Below, piece by piece: positions 53,325 through 62,120 of a stretch of DNA of 64,000 nt. The notes beneath the pieces were generated by a model that worked only from the letters and a program-made list of their open reading frames with translations, did not search any database and had not been told where the DNA came from. Every line of letters starts with the position of its first letter. Position 1 is the stretch's first letter. This stretch comes from Virgibacillus salarius (lineage in GTDB: Bacteria; Bacillota; Bacilli; Bacillales; Amphibacillaceae). The stretch lies in NCBI RefSeq assembly GCF_039521925.1, contig NZ_BAAACY010000011.1:1-64000 (forward strand). The letters are read 5' to 3'. The translations under genes were made by a program, and so were the position numbers.

Positions 53325-53774
53325 CTACAGCATCTCTATAAAACGTTCTTTAATAATTTCCGAGTCTGCTTCTGTTCTGCAAATGATTAAACATGTATCG
53401 TCTCCACAAATTGTCCCCATGATCTCTTCCCAATCCAAATTATCAATTAACACACCAACAGCATGGGCATTTCCAGGCAACGTTTTTAACACAATAAAAT
53501 GGCTAGCATGTTCAATTTTCACAAATGCATCCATAATTAATCGCTTTAACTTATCTAACGGATTAAATCTTTGATCAGCAGGTAAGCTATACTTGTATTT
53601 CCCGTTCGTTGCTGGAACCTTTACTAAGTGCAATTCTTTTATGTCACGTGAAACAGTCGCCTGTGTAATATTATAACCTAAGCGTTTTAAGTGATCGACA
53701 AGTTCATCCTGTGTCTCTATTTCATTTTCTGTAATTAATGCACGAATCTTTATATGACGTTGTACCTTACTCAT
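53325..53774 (-). CDS. argR: Arginine repressor ArgR/AhrC
   Basis: This protein controls arginine synthesis and breakdown. The N-terminal winged helix (VSRDIKELHLVK, about residue 40) and the C-terminal hexamer domain with GTICGDDTCLIICRT, which binds arginine, are seen. The 149 residues equal the Bacillus length. It lies 12-24 bp upstream of recN and 31 bp after the TlyA-family gene, as in B. subtilis. Confidence 0.96.
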   Translation of the reverse strand: MSKVQRHIKIRALITENEIETQDELVDHLKRLGYNITQATVSRDIKELHLVKVPATNGKYKYSLPADQRFNPLDKLKRLIMDAFVKIEHASHFIVLKTLPGNAHAVGVLIDNLDWEEIMGTICGDDTCLIICRTEADSEIIKERFIEML

Positions 53775-53805
53775 AGGGCGCCCCCATTTCCCATTTCAAG
53801 CTCAT

Positions 53806-54636
53806 TTACTTTCTCTCTGCTTTTTGTAGTTCAGCATGTGCCTTTTTAACTACATCTTCTATTTCGACATCCGTAACTGTAATTCCTTTTTTTTCTTTTT
53901 GCCAGCCAAAGTGTGCCAGAAATTCTATGTTGCCATCACCGCCAGTAATCGGTGAGTGAGTTATATCAAATAGATCATATGATTCACTCATAGCAAAATC
54001 AACAATGGTTGACAATACAGACTGATGTACATTTTCATCTCGAACAATACCTTTTTTTCCTACTTGTTCTTTCCCAGCTTCAAATTGAGGTTTAATTAAA
54101 GCAACAATATCACTGTTGTCAGTAAGTAATCGTTTTAAGACTGGTAAAATAAGCTTTAAAGATATGAATGAAACATCAATTGTAGCAAAATTTGGTTTAC
54201 CCTGTGTTAACATTTCAGGGGTGACATATCGAAAGTTTGTACGTTCCATAACTACTACACGATCATCATTTCGTAACTTCCAATCGAGCTGATTATAACC
54301 AACATCAATGGCATAACATAGTTGTGCCCCATTTTGCAAAGCACAATCAGTAAATCCTCCGGTTGATGAACCAACATCCACCATAATTTTATTTTCAGTA
54401 GAGATATCAAATGTTTGCAATGCTTTTTCTAGCTTCAGTCCTCCCCTACCAACGTACGGTAGTAATTTACCCTTAACGGTTAACGGAGTTTCTTCATCAA
54501 TCTTCATTCCTGGCTTGTCCAATCGTTCATGTTCATTAAATACAAGGCCAGCCATGATCATACGTTTTGCTCGTTCTCTCGATTCCACTAAGTTTTTTTC
54601 TACTAATAATACATCTAATCGTTTTTTTTTACTCAT
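53806..54636 (-). CDS. TlyA family rRNA methyltransferase/hemolysin homologue (YqxC-like)
   Basis: This 276-residue protein has an N-terminal S4 RNA-binding domain (RLDVLLVEKNLVESRERAKRMI) followed by an FtsJ-type methyltransferase domain. The SAM site is MVDVGSSTGGFTDCAL (about residues 90-105), and further catalytic-region residues are in FATIDVSFISLKLILP. The family includes TlyA, a 2'-O-methyltransferase of rRNA. The role in bacilli is not settled. It follows oapA by 18 bp. Confidence 0.92.
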   Translation of the reverse strand: MSKKKRLDVLLVEKNLVESRERAKRMIMAGLVFNEHERLDKPGMKIDEETPLTVKGKLLPYVGRGGLKLEKALQTFDISTENKIMVDVGSSTGGFTDCALQNGAQLCYAIDVGYNQLDWKLRNDDRVVVMERTNFRYVTPEMLTQGKPNFATIDVSFISLKLILPVLKRLLTDNSDIVALIKPQFEAGKEQVGKKGIVRDENVHQSVLSTIVDFAMSESYDLFDITHSPITGGDGNIEFLAHFGWQKEKKGITVTDVEIEDVVKKAHAELQKAERK

Positions 54637-54654
54637 TAGTCGTTTCCTTTATTA

Positions 54655-55230
54655 CTAATTTTTGGGTAGTATTCTTATTTTTAATTTATTTTCTATAACA
54701 GATATTACTTTTCCAGCGAAGAAAATAATCGAGGTTGAGGCATTTATCGCAAAAAATTTGCCTAGCGCCTTACCTCCAACAGTAATAGCAGCAACTACAC
54801 TTGTCAGTAGAACAGAAATCGTTATTTGAACGGTCGATCCTTCTCCATGTCCTAATAAATTTGCCATTTGTAATACAACAATGGCTGAAGCTGTTCCACT
54901 CACTATACCTGAAATATCTCCTATCACATCATTACAAAAGCTAGCAAACCTATCAGCATTTCGGATAATGATAACCGCTTCTTTAGCGCCTGTTACTTTT
55001 TCTGCGGCCATTGCATGAAACGGTGCCTCATCAGCAGCTGTAGAAGCAATACCTAACATATCAAATACAACGCCGACAAATACTATCATAAATACAAGAA
55101 GTAAACCAATTATCCAAATAACTCCACTCAATATAGATGACGAGATAATTGAAAAAATAGCCGCTAACACAAAAGTGATAACGGCAATAGTTAGACTAAA
55201 TTTAATCGATCGTTTTACGTGTGATTTCAT
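54655..55230 (-). CDS. oapA: OLE-associated membrane protein OapA
   Basis: This 191-residue protein has four hydrophobic segments (about residues 12-32, 36-58, 105-125 and 135-160). Charged conserved stretches are FDMLGIASTAADEAPFHAM and AAEKVTGAKEA. Size, topology and position directly downstream of the OLE RNA identify it as OapA. OapA is reported to bind OLE RNA and carry it to the membrane in B. halodurans. AGAGGT precedes the ATG. I know no other family that fits. The exact function of the RNA-protein complex is linked to stress tolerance in the literature (alcohol, cold, Mg2+). Confidence 0.9.
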   Translation of the reverse strand: MKSHVKRSIKFSLTIAVITFVLAAIFSIISSSILSGVIWIIGLLLVFMIVFVGVVFDMLGIASTAADEAPFHAMAAEKVTGAKEAVIIIRNADRFASFCNDVIGDISGIVSGTASAIVVLQMANLLGHGEGSTVQITISVLLTSVVAAITVGGKALGKFFAINASTSIIFFAGKVISVIENKLKIRILPKN

Positions 55231-55289
55231 TTCATACCTCTATTATATAAGATATTCATTCTTTTTATGTAAGAGAAGGAATGGTCATG

Positions 55290-55883
55290 TAAAAGGTAAA
55301 AACTGTGGCTTAGGTCCAGTAGGTTTTCCCAGTTGACTACCCCGTGTTGCCACGAAAGGCGGTTCCCCTTTAAAATCAACTTAGCTTCGTCGCCAAAAGC
55401 TAGACTGGATTACCACTTAGTCCACACTATAATCCCTTTTATATGTCATACGAACAGTCTAGGAGATTTCCTCAACAGTTCTTAACCGCTCCCTAGCCTC
55501 TTTTGCAGTGCTGATTTCATAGAGATGAAAATAAGCAAACTAGTGGCCATCTAATTTGTTATTTTAAGACTCTAATCCCCTCAGGCACCACTCAAGGCAG
55601 GCTACGCTGCATATTAGGTGTCCCTTACCATATCTGCAGGTTCATACCCCATTCCATAATGATAACTAGGCTTAGCTATCACTACAGAGATGGGCCTCCG
55701 CGGTAATCGGGTCAACGCCCACATGCCTTTGTGGATCGCCCGAAAACCTTAACTCCCAGCATAGACCCAAGGCTGGGCGCCTCAAGCCTACACAAGGAAC
55801 TTCATCGATGTGCCCTTTGGCGGATTTTTAGGCCCGCCTTCAGGTACGGAGAACTGACTAGAATACTGCACCATTCCTTTGTT
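55290..55883 (-). ncRNA. ole: OLE RNA (Ornate, Large, Extremophilic)
   Basis: This ~590-nt ORF-free block between ispA and oapA has the features of OLE RNA. It lies in the isoprenoid gene neighbourhood with oapA directly downstream. It is GC-richer than the surrounding gaps and dense in inverted repeats: GGCGGGCCTAAAAATCCGCC near the 5' end, CCTTGGG/CCCAGCC-type helices, and ACTTAGTCC-like helices near the 3' end. An extended -10 (TGCTATAAT) lies 7 bp before the estimated 5' end. The 5' and 3' ends are estimates. Identification rests on synteny and recalled features, not on a covariance search. Confidence 0.9.
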
Positions 55884-55889
55884 AGTTTA

Positions 55890-55898
55890 ATTATAGCA
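55890..55898 (-). promoter_or_regulatory. Extended -10 promoter element before OLE RNA
   Basis: TGCTATAAT on the minus strand is a full extended -10 sequence, with no good -35 at 17 bp. It lies 35 bp after the end of ispA, so OLE could be transcribed alone as well as by read-through from ispA. Confidence 0.55.
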
Positions 55899-55927
55899 TA
55901 TTTAAAAGGAAAGTTCTATTTCTGATT

Positions 55928-56818
55928 TTAATGGTCTCGTTGACTAAAATACTCCGTTAAATCCATTAACACCGATTCTTGTGCATTAGCTTTTTGTAAT
56001 GCCGCTTTAGCCTTATCTACATACCACGTTTTCTTTTCGATAGCACCTTCAAGCCCTAGCAATTTTGGATAGGTACTTTTCTGATTTGATTCATCACTAC
56101 CGACAGGTTTACCAAGCTTTGTTTCATCTCCCATTATATCTAGAATATCATCCTGAACTTGAAAAATTAATCCCAAATAATAAGAGAATTCTTTTAGATG
56201 CATGAGTTCTGTCCTTGATGCTCCTCCAAGAAATGCCCCAGCATAGACCGCAAACCGTAATAGTTCACCTGTTTTATGTGCATGAATTTGTTCAAGCTCC
56301 TCTAGGGTTACCGGTTGATTCTCTGCTTGCATATCTAAAATTTGCCCAGCTACCATACCTTTAGGCCCACTTGCTTCTGTTAATACCTGGAGTATTTCTA
56401 CCTTTTGATCAGCAGTCAATTGAGAATCATTAGCTATTAGTTCGAAGCTGTATGTAAGCAATGCATCACCAGCTAAAATTGCTGTTGCCTCATCAAAAGC
56501 TTTATGATTTGTCAACATTCCTCGTCGATAGTCATCATCATCCATCGCGGGTAGATCGTCATGAATGAGTGAATAAGTGTGGATCATCTCTAAAGCTGCC
56601 GCAGTTGTCAGTGTAATAGCCGTTTTCTTTCCATAAACCTCATAGCTTGCTAATAATAAAATTGGTCTTAATCGTTTTCCGCCAGCTTTAACAGAATAAA
56701 TCATTGATTGTTTTAACGTTTCAGGAATTTGGATGGTATCCAATTTTTCCAGAAGGGTTTTATCAATCAATTGTCTGTATTCCTGTAAATAATCTTTCAT
56801 ATTACGCAACACTGTCAT
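55928..56818 (-). CDS. ispA: Farnesyl diphosphate synthase (polyprenyl synthetase)
   Basis: This enzyme condenses isopentenyl and allylic diphosphates to farnesyl diphosphate. The two Asp-rich motifs are DDLPAMDDDDYRRG (about residues 84-97) and QVQDDILDIMGD (near residue 222). The length of 296 equals the Bacillus enzyme. It overlaps xseB by 4 bp. In B. subtilis dxs follows; here OLE RNA and oapA do. Confidence 0.97.
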   Translation of the reverse strand: MTVLRNMKDYLQEYRQLIDKTLLEKLDTIQIPETLKQSMIYSVKAGGKRLRPILLLASYEVYGKKTAITLTTAAALEMIHTYSLIHDDLPAMDDDDYRRGMLTNHKAFDEATAILAGDALLTYSFELIANDSQLTADQKVEILQVLTEASGPKGMVAGQILDMQAENQPVTLEELEQIHAHKTGELLRFAVYAGAFLGGASRTELMHLKEFSYYLGLIFQVQDDILDIMGDETKLGKPVGSDESNQKSTYPKLLGLEGAIEKKTWYVDKAKAALQKANAQESVLMDLTEYFSQRDH

Positions 56819-57045
56819 TCTTCCTCCTGGATATGAAAAGGTTCAAGTTCCCCTTGCTCATTCATAATCTTTGTCATCTTTTCTTCTACGTGGATTAGCT
56901 TAACATTACATAGTTTAGATAGCTTCATTCCATCTTGATAGTAATCAATCGCTTTTTCTAAAGGTACGTCCCCTGTTTCCAGCTTTTCTACTATTTTCTC
57001 CAGCTGTGCCATTGCTTCCTCAAAGGAAAGTTCATTGTCCGACAT
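56815..57045 (-). CDS. xseB: Exodeoxyribonuclease VII small subunit
   Basis: This is the small subunit of exonuclease VII, a single-strand-specific DNA exonuclease. The 76-residue helical protein starts MSDNELSFEEAMAQLEKIVEKLETGDVPLE (in parts), the family signature. It lies between xseA and ispA, 5 bp after xseA. Confidence 0.94.
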   Translation of the reverse strand: MSDNELSFEEAMAQLEKIVEKLETGDVPLEKAIDYYQDGMKLSKLCNVKLIHVEEKMTKIMNEQGELEPFHIQEEE

Positions 57046-57050
57046 TTTTA

Positions 57051-58391
57051 TTATTCCTCCTCTACCCTTACAACATCACAAGTAATATCTCCATCCATCA
57101 TCTTTACAGTAACTCGATCAGCTTTCTTTACCTGACTTACTGATTTAATAATAGTTCCATCTTCAGAATAAGAAATGGAAAAACCTCTTTTCATAATTTC
57201 TAAAGGATTTAGTAAACTTAACTTATCCAGATTATTTGCTAATCTTTCTGATTTTTGTGTGATAGTCTGTTGCATTATGTTTTGCTGTTGCTTCATTAGT
57301 TGTTTTAATTGCTGTTTAGATCTCTCCAACTGCTTGACTGGCTGTTGATAAATAAAACGTATATACAAATGCTGGTAGTTCTGATGACCCTCTCCTAAAT
57401 GATTAGTCATTGATTTATTCAATTGATCCGTTCTTGTATCCAATTCCTGTTCTTTTTGTTTGAGCAATTGCACTGGATATCGAAAAGCATATGACTGTCG
57501 AAGTCTACTTAGATGTTGCTTATGTTGCTTTAACTGCTGATTTAAGTCTTTGATGAGCATTCGCTTTAATGTGGAAACCTTATCCTTTAATTCTTGTCTT
57601 GACGGAACCGCTAACTCTGCAGCACCTGTAGGAGTGGGAGCTCGCAGATCTGCAACAAAGTCACTAATCGTTACATCTGTTTCATGACCGACTGCCGAAA
57701 TAATTGGAATTGTAGAGTTAAAAATCGCTTTAGCCACTATCTCCTCGTTAAAACTCCATAGTTCTTCAATGGATCCCCCACCTCTACCAATGATTAGTAC
57801 ATCGAATAGAGATTTTGTGTTAGCTACCTCTATAGCTTGACTAATGGACACTGGAGATTCCGTACCTTGGACAAGAACTGGTAAAACAGTAACTTCAGCG
57901 ATTGGAAATCGCCGTTTAATGGTAGTAATAATATCTCGAACCGCTGCTCCTGTAGGCGAAGTAATAACACCAATATGAGTAGGTATCTCAGGTATTGGTT
58001 TCTTGTGGTGTTCATTAAAATATCCTTGTTTCTGTAGCTTTTCCTTTAGCTGCTCAAACGCTACGTATAAAGCTCCGATCCCATCAGGTTCCATTTGCTG
58101 AATATATAACTGATACTGTCCGTAGGCTTCAAACACACTAATTTCGCCTTTAATTAAAACGTTCATTCCATTTTCTGGAGTGAATTTCAACCTTCGATTA
58201 TTCCCAGCAAACATAACAGCTTGTATTCTCGATTGATCATCCTTGATGGTTAAATACATATGTCCTCTTGAATGATGCTTAAAATTAGAAATTTCCCCGC
58301 GCAGCCAAACATCACTTAAATGCGGATCAGTGTCTATTTTTCGCTTTATATACTTTGTAAGCGCAGTAACTGTTAAATACTTATCATTCAC
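57051..58391 (-). CDS. xseA: Exodeoxyribonuclease VII large subunit
   Basis: This is the large subunit of exonuclease VII. It has an N-terminal OB-fold nucleic acid domain (about residues 1-100), then the catalytic domain with TSPTGAAVRDIITT and GRGGGSIEELWSFN. A long coiled coil follows (about residues 270-390; many Gln/Leu) that binds XseB. The length of 446 is normal. The start overlaps folD by 4 bp. Confidence 0.97.
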   Translation of the reverse strand: MNDKYLTVTALTKYIKRKIDTDPHLSDVWLRGEISNFKHHSRGHMYLTIKDDQSRIQAVMFAGNNRRLKFTPENGMNVLIKGEISVFEAYGQYQLYIQQMEPDGIGALYVAFEQLKEKLQKQGYFNEHHKKPIPEIPTHIGVITSPTGAAVRDIITTIKRRFPIAEVTVLPVLVQGTESPVSISQAIEVANTKSLFDVLIIGRGGGSIEELWSFNEEIVAKAIFNSTIPIISAVGHETDVTISDFVADLRAPTPTGAAELAVPSRQELKDKVSTLKRMLIKDLNQQLKQHKQHLSRLRQSYAFRYPVQLLKQKEQELDTRTDQLNKSMTNHLGEGHQNYQHLYIRFIYQQPVKQLERSKQQLKQLMKQQQNIMQQTITQKSERLANNLDKLSLLNPLEIMKRGFSISYSEDGTIIKSVSQVKKADRVTVKMMDGDITCDVVRVEEE

Positions 58392-59242
58392 AATTTCTCT
58401 AATCCTTCAGCTGCTTTTATTGTATTTTTTAAAAGCATTGTAATTGTCATTGGACCTACACCTCTGGGAACAGGAGTGATGAATGCCGCTTTTTCTTTTG
58501 CGCTTTCGAAATCTACATCTCCAGTTAATGAGCCATCCTCCAACCGATTTATACCGACATCGATGACCGTCGCACCTTCCTTTATATCGTTTGCATGAAT
58601 AGCATTTGGCCTTCCAACAGCAACAATCAAGATATCCGCTTGTTTTGTAAACTGCTGTAAATCCTTCGTTCGAGAATGACAATATGTAACAGTAGCATTT
58701 TCATTTAATAATAACTGACCGACAGGCTTACCAACAATATTACTTCTTCCAATAATAACAGCATGTTTTCCTTCCATTGGAATATGTTTTGATTGGAGCA
58801 TTGTCACTATTCCAAATGGGGTGCAAGGTAAAAATGTATTCATACCAGCCATCATTCTTCCAATACTTATAGGATGAAATCCATCTACGTCTTTATTAGG
58901 GTGTATTGTCTCAATAATTTGTTGTTCACGGATATGAGTGGGAAGTGGTAGCTGAACAAGGATACCATGTACCGCCGAATCTTGATTGAGCCTTTCAATC
59001 AGTGCTAGTAATTCTTCCTCAGTAATAGAAGTTGGCAACTCAATTAAATCCGAGGATATCCCTGTTTCCCTACAAGCTTTTTCTTTTCCGTTAACATATG
59101 ATTTAGAAGCTGGATTATCACCAACTAATACAACGGTTAAATGTGGATATATTCCTTGCTTTTTTAGCTCTTCTACCTCTACTTTCATTTCATTTCGGAG
59201 TTCATCGGCTAACGCTTTTCCATTGATTATTTCTGCAGTCAT
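58388..59242 (-). CDS. folD: Bifunctional methylenetetrahydrofolate dehydrogenase/cyclohydrolase
   Basis: FolD makes 10-formyl-tetrahydrofolate from 5,10-methylene-THF in two steps. The catalytic Lys is in YVNGKEKAC (about residue 56), and the signature HPNKDVDGFHPISIGRM and the NADP loop IGRSNIVGKPVGQLL are present. The length of 284 is normal. It lies between nusB (18 bp) and xseA. Confidence 0.97.
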   Translation of the reverse strand: MTAEIINGKALADELRNEMKVEVEELKKQGIYPHLTVVLVGDNPASKSYVNGKEKACRETGISSDLIELPTSITEEELLALIERLNQDSAVHGILVQLPLPTHIREQQIIETIHPNKDVDGFHPISIGRMMAGMNTFLPCTPFGIVTMLQSKHIPMEGKHAVIIGRSNIVGKPVGQLLLNENATVTYCHSRTKDLQQFTKQADILIVAVGRPNAIHANDIKEGATVIDVGINRLEDGSLTGDVDFESAKEKAAFITPVPRGVGPMTITMLLKNTIKAAEGLEKL

Positions 59243-59260
59243 TCACGACATCCCCTTCGT

Positions 59261-59641
59261 TTATTGAACAAATTTTGATAGAACACCATTTATAAATTTT
59301 CCTGAGTTATCATCTCCATATGTATTTCCTAGCTCAATTGCTTCGTTAATGGAAACATTATCAGGTATGTCCTCTACATAGCTGATTTCAAAGATAGCAA
59401 TACGTAATATTGTTTTTTCAACAGACGCTATTCGATCTATCGACCAATTTTCTAGCTTCTCTGAAAGCATTTTATCAATTTCTTCCTTATTTCTTGCCAC
59501 ACCTTCTACGAGCATGGTTAAAAAGGCATCTTTCGTCTCATTTTCAAGAAAGTGCTCCATAGCCTCGGCTGGTTTATTGTCATTTACATCTAACTGAAAC
59601 AATATTTGAAATGCCTTTTCTCTTGCTGTATGTCTGTTCAT
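59261..59641 (-). CDS. nusB: Transcription antitermination protein NusB
   Basis: NusB joins NusE (S10) at boxA in rRNA antitermination. The 126-residue all-helical protein shows RHTAREKAFQILFQLDVN at the start and the conserved INEAIELGNTYGDDNSGKFINGVLSKF at the end (in parts). It begins the nusB-folD-xseA-xseB-ispA-OLE-oapA run, with a 147-bp gap upstream that holds the asp23-like terminator. Confidence 0.96.
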   Translation of the reverse strand: MNRHTAREKAFQILFQLDVNDNKPAEAMEHFLENETKDAFLTMLVEGVARNKEEIDKMLSEKLENWSIDRIASVEKTILRIAIFEISYVEDIPDNVSINEAIELGNTYGDDNSGKFINGVLSKFVQ

Positions 59642-59740
59642 TGCTTATAGCTCCTTTTAACATATCTCTTACAAATCATAACATGATTATATCACCAATG
59701 CTAGAATCAACATTAAGACTGAATACCATGCTAATTATCA

Positions 59741-59786
59741 AAAAAAAGAGGTCAAAAAAGGATCTAATATTCCTTTTGACCTCTCT
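59741..59786 (-). terminator. Terminator downstream of the asp23-like gene
   Basis: On the minus strand AGAGGTCAAAAGG and CCTTTTTTGACCTCT form a long stem, followed by eight T's. It separates accB-accC-asp23 from nusB. Confidence 0.9.
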
Positions 59787-59788
59787 TC

Positions 59789-60175
59789 TTATTCATCTAC
59801 AACGTCTGTTCCTTCCATTTGTATCCCTACAACATGAACGTTAATTTCATCAATTTCTAAAGCTGTCATATTTTTCAGCGTCTGTCTAATATTCGTTTGT
59901 AGCATTTGTGCAACCTGGGGGATAGATACACCAAAGTTTAAAATAACAAATAAGTCGATTAAAATTCCATTATCTGTTAATTCCACCTTTACCCCTTTAC
60001 TATGCGCTTTCTTACCAAATCTTTCAGCCACTCCAGAGGCAAAATTACCACGCATCGCGTATAAACCATCTACTTCAGTAGCCGCTATACCTGCAATAAC
60101 TTCAATAACTTCGGGAGCAATTTCTACTTTTCCTAAACGATCATCACTCACATTTAGTAATGGTTGTTCACTCAT
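59789..60175 (-). CDS. Asp23/Gls24 family protein (YqhY-like)
   Basis: This 128-residue protein of the alkaline shock protein family has the conserved GKVEIAPEVIEVIAGIAATEVDGL stretch (in parts) near the start and VSIPQVAQMLQTNIRQTL in the second half. In B. subtilis, YqhY is encoded next to accBC and is linked to control of acetyl-CoA carboxylase. The same neighbour here (24 bp after accC) supports the YqhY assignment over AmaP/Asp23. Confidence 0.92.
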   Translation of the reverse strand: MSEQPLLNVSDDRLGKVEIAPEVIEVIAGIAATEVDGLYAMRGNFASGVAERFGKKAHSKGVKVELTDNGILIDLFVILNFGVSIPQVAQMLQTNIRQTLKNMTALEIDEINVHVVGIQMEGTDVVDE

Positions 60176-60199
60176 TTGCTCACTCCTTTTAGTCTATGT

Positions 60200-61561
60200 T
60201 TATTCCGTTTTGTCTTGTACTATTGGATTTTCTTCTAAGAACTTTGTATTAAAGTCCCCGTTGATGAATACTTCATGATCCATAATTAAACGATGAAATG
60301 GAATAGTCGTATAAACACCTTCCACAACAAATTCATCTAGCGCCCGTTTCATTCGTTTAACTGCTTCCTCTCTTGTTTTTCCATAGGTAATTAATTTCGC
60401 AACCATAGAATCATAATACGGAGGAATTCGATAATCAGAGTATACAGCAGAGTCTACTCTCACTCCTAATCCACCTGGAGGTAAATACATTTCAATAGTT
60501 CCTGCTGACGGCATAAAGTTTTTAAATGGATTTTCTGCATTAATTCGACATTCAATTGCCCAGCCTTCTAGTGTTACATTGGATTGCTTTATGGATAGCT
60601 CTTCATTATTAGCGACTTTAATCTGCTCTTTTATTAAATCAACTCCAGTGACCATTTCGGTAACCGGATGCTCTACTTGAATACGTGTATTCATTTCCAT
60701 AAAATAAAAGGCATTACTTGTCCGATCAAAAATGTATTCAATAGTTCCCGCACCTTCATAACCTACAGCACGTGCAGCTTTCACAGAAGCTTCTCCCATC
60801 TTCTTCCTTATTTCAGGTGTTAACGCAGGAGAAGGTGATTCTTCAACTAACTTTTGCAATCTTCGTTGGATTGTACAATCTCTCTCTCCTAAATGAATAA
60901 CATTTCCGTGTCTATCTGCTAGTACTTGTATTTCCACATGGCGAAAGTCTGCAATATATTTCTCAATGTATACACCAGCATTACCGAAAGAAGTTTCTGC
61001 CTCTTTCTGTGTAACCTCAATACCTTTTAGTAATTCCTCTTCCGATCTTGCTACTCGAATACCTTTACCACCACCACCAGCAGTGGCTTTAATAATGACG
61101 GGATAGCCAATTTCATTGGCAACCACTTTTGCTTCTTCTTCATTTTCAATGATACCATTAGAACCAGGTACAATTGGAACGTTTGCTTCGTCCATTGTTT
61201 TTCTAGCTACGTCCTTAATACCCATCTTTTGTATTGCTTCGGGAGTTGGTCCTACAAACGTAATATTGCATGCTCGGCAGATCTCAGCAAAGTCTGCATT
61301 TTCAGCTAAGAAACCATATCCAGGGTGGATAGCATCCACTTCTGTTAATATCGCAACACTCATTATATTGGTGAAATTAAGATAGCTGTCTTTACTTTGC
61401 TTCGGTCCGATGCAATATGCTTCATCTGCTAATTGAACATGTAGTGCTTCACTATCTGCTTCGGAATAAACCGCTACCGTTTCAATATCTAATTCTTTGC
61501 AGGCTCGAATAATCCGGACCGCTATTTCTCCTCTGTTAGCAATTAACAGTTTTTTAATCAC
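60200..61561 (-). CDS. accC: Acetyl-CoA carboxylase, biotin carboxylase subunit
   Basis: This ATP-grasp enzyme carboxylates the biotin on AccB. The start MIKKLLIANRGEIAVRIIRAC, the ATP loop GGGGKGIRVA (about residues 163-172), the metal/HCO3 region FYFMEMNTRIQVEH and the RINAENP segment are seen. The length of 453 is standard. It lies 13 bp after accB. It is needed to make malonyl-CoA for fatty acids. Confidence 0.97.
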   Translation of the reverse strand: MIKKLLIANRGEIAVRIIRACKELDIETVAVYSEADSEALHVQLADEAYCIGPKQSKDSYLNFTNIMSVAILTEVDAIHPGYGFLAENADFAEICRACNITFVGPTPEAIQKMGIKDVARKTMDEANVPIVPGSNGIIENEEEAKVVANEIGYPVIIKATAGGGGKGIRVARSEEELLKGIEVTQKEAETSFGNAGVYIEKYIADFRHVEIQVLADRHGNVIHLGERDCTIQRRLQKLVEESPSPALTPEIRKKMGEASVKAARAVGYEGAGTIEYIFDRTSNAFYFMEMNTRIQVEHPVTEMVTGVDLIKEQIKVANNEELSIKQSNVTLEGWAIECRINAENPFKNFMPSAGTIEMYLPPGGLGVRVDSAVYSDYRIPPYYDSMVAKLITYGKTREEAVKRMKRALDEFVVEGVYTTIPFHRLIMDHEVFINGDFNTKFLEENPIVQDKTE

Positions 61562-61574
61562 TCTTTACATCCCC

Positions 61575-62072
61575 TTACTTAGTGTTTACACGGAATAATG
61601 GCTGACCATACTCAACTAGCTCACCATTTTCAACCAATATTTCAACGATTTCTCCTGAAACTTCTGCTTCGATTTCATTAAATAATTTCATGGCTTCAAC
61701 AATACAAACAACCGTTGACTCATCTACTTTACTTCCTTTTGATACAAACGCATCTTTTTCAGGAGATGGGGCAGTGTAAAAAGTACCCACCATCGGAGAT
61801 ACAATTTCATGATCATAAGCTACAGCTTGACTTTGTTCTGATGTAACTTCGTTTTCAACTGGTTCATTCTTAATATTTGCCTTTACATCTGATTGTTGTA
61901 CGTTCTCTACCTTAGTAGTCGGCTGTATTTGATTATCCTGAACGGATACAGGATTTTTTTGACTAGATTTTTTCAAAGAAACCGTCGTACCGTTCGTTTC
62001 ATACGTAAATTCTTCTATTGATGATTGATCAATTAACTTTATAATTTCTTGTATTTCTTGTACGTTTAACAT
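61575..62072 (-). CDS. accB: Acetyl-CoA carboxylase, biotin carboxyl carrier protein
   Basis: AccB carries the biotin. The biotinylated Lys is in VEAMKLFNEIEAE near the C-terminus. The N-terminal part (MLNVQEIQEIIKLIDQ) is joined by a variable linker with Gln/Asn/Val stretches. The ATG at 62072, with AAAGGG upstream, fits the B. subtilis start; a GTG at 62084 is also in frame. The upstream gap 62073-62314 holds a FapR-like palindrome and the spoIIIAH terminator. Confidence 0.95.
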   Translation of the reverse strand: MLNVQEIQEIIKLIDQSSIEEFTYETNGTTVSLKKSSQKNPVSVQDNQIQPTTKVENVQQSDVKANIKNEPVENEVTSEQSQAVAYDHEIVSPMVGTFYTAPSPEKDAFVSKGSKVDESTVVCIVEAMKLFNEIEAEVSGEIVEILVENGELVEYGQPLFRVNTK

Positions 62073-62103
62073 TACTGCTGGCACCCTTTCGTCTTCAAGC
62101 TTA

Positions 62104-62120
62104 TTATTAGGTACTAATAA
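62104..62120. promoter_or_regulatory. 17-bp inverted repeat resembling a FapR operator, upstream of accB
   Basis: TTATTAGTACCTAATAA on the minus strand has perfect 7-bp arms around TAC. Its ATTAGTACCTA part matches the FapR consensus I recall from B. subtilis. It lies about 32-48 bp upstream of the accB start, a plausible operator position. Binding is inference. Confidence 0.5.

Noticed and set aside
55731..55925. 64-codon plus-strand ORF inside the OLE region
   Set aside because: On the opposite strand to OLE RNA and without a ribosome binding site. The region is better explained by the structured RNA.
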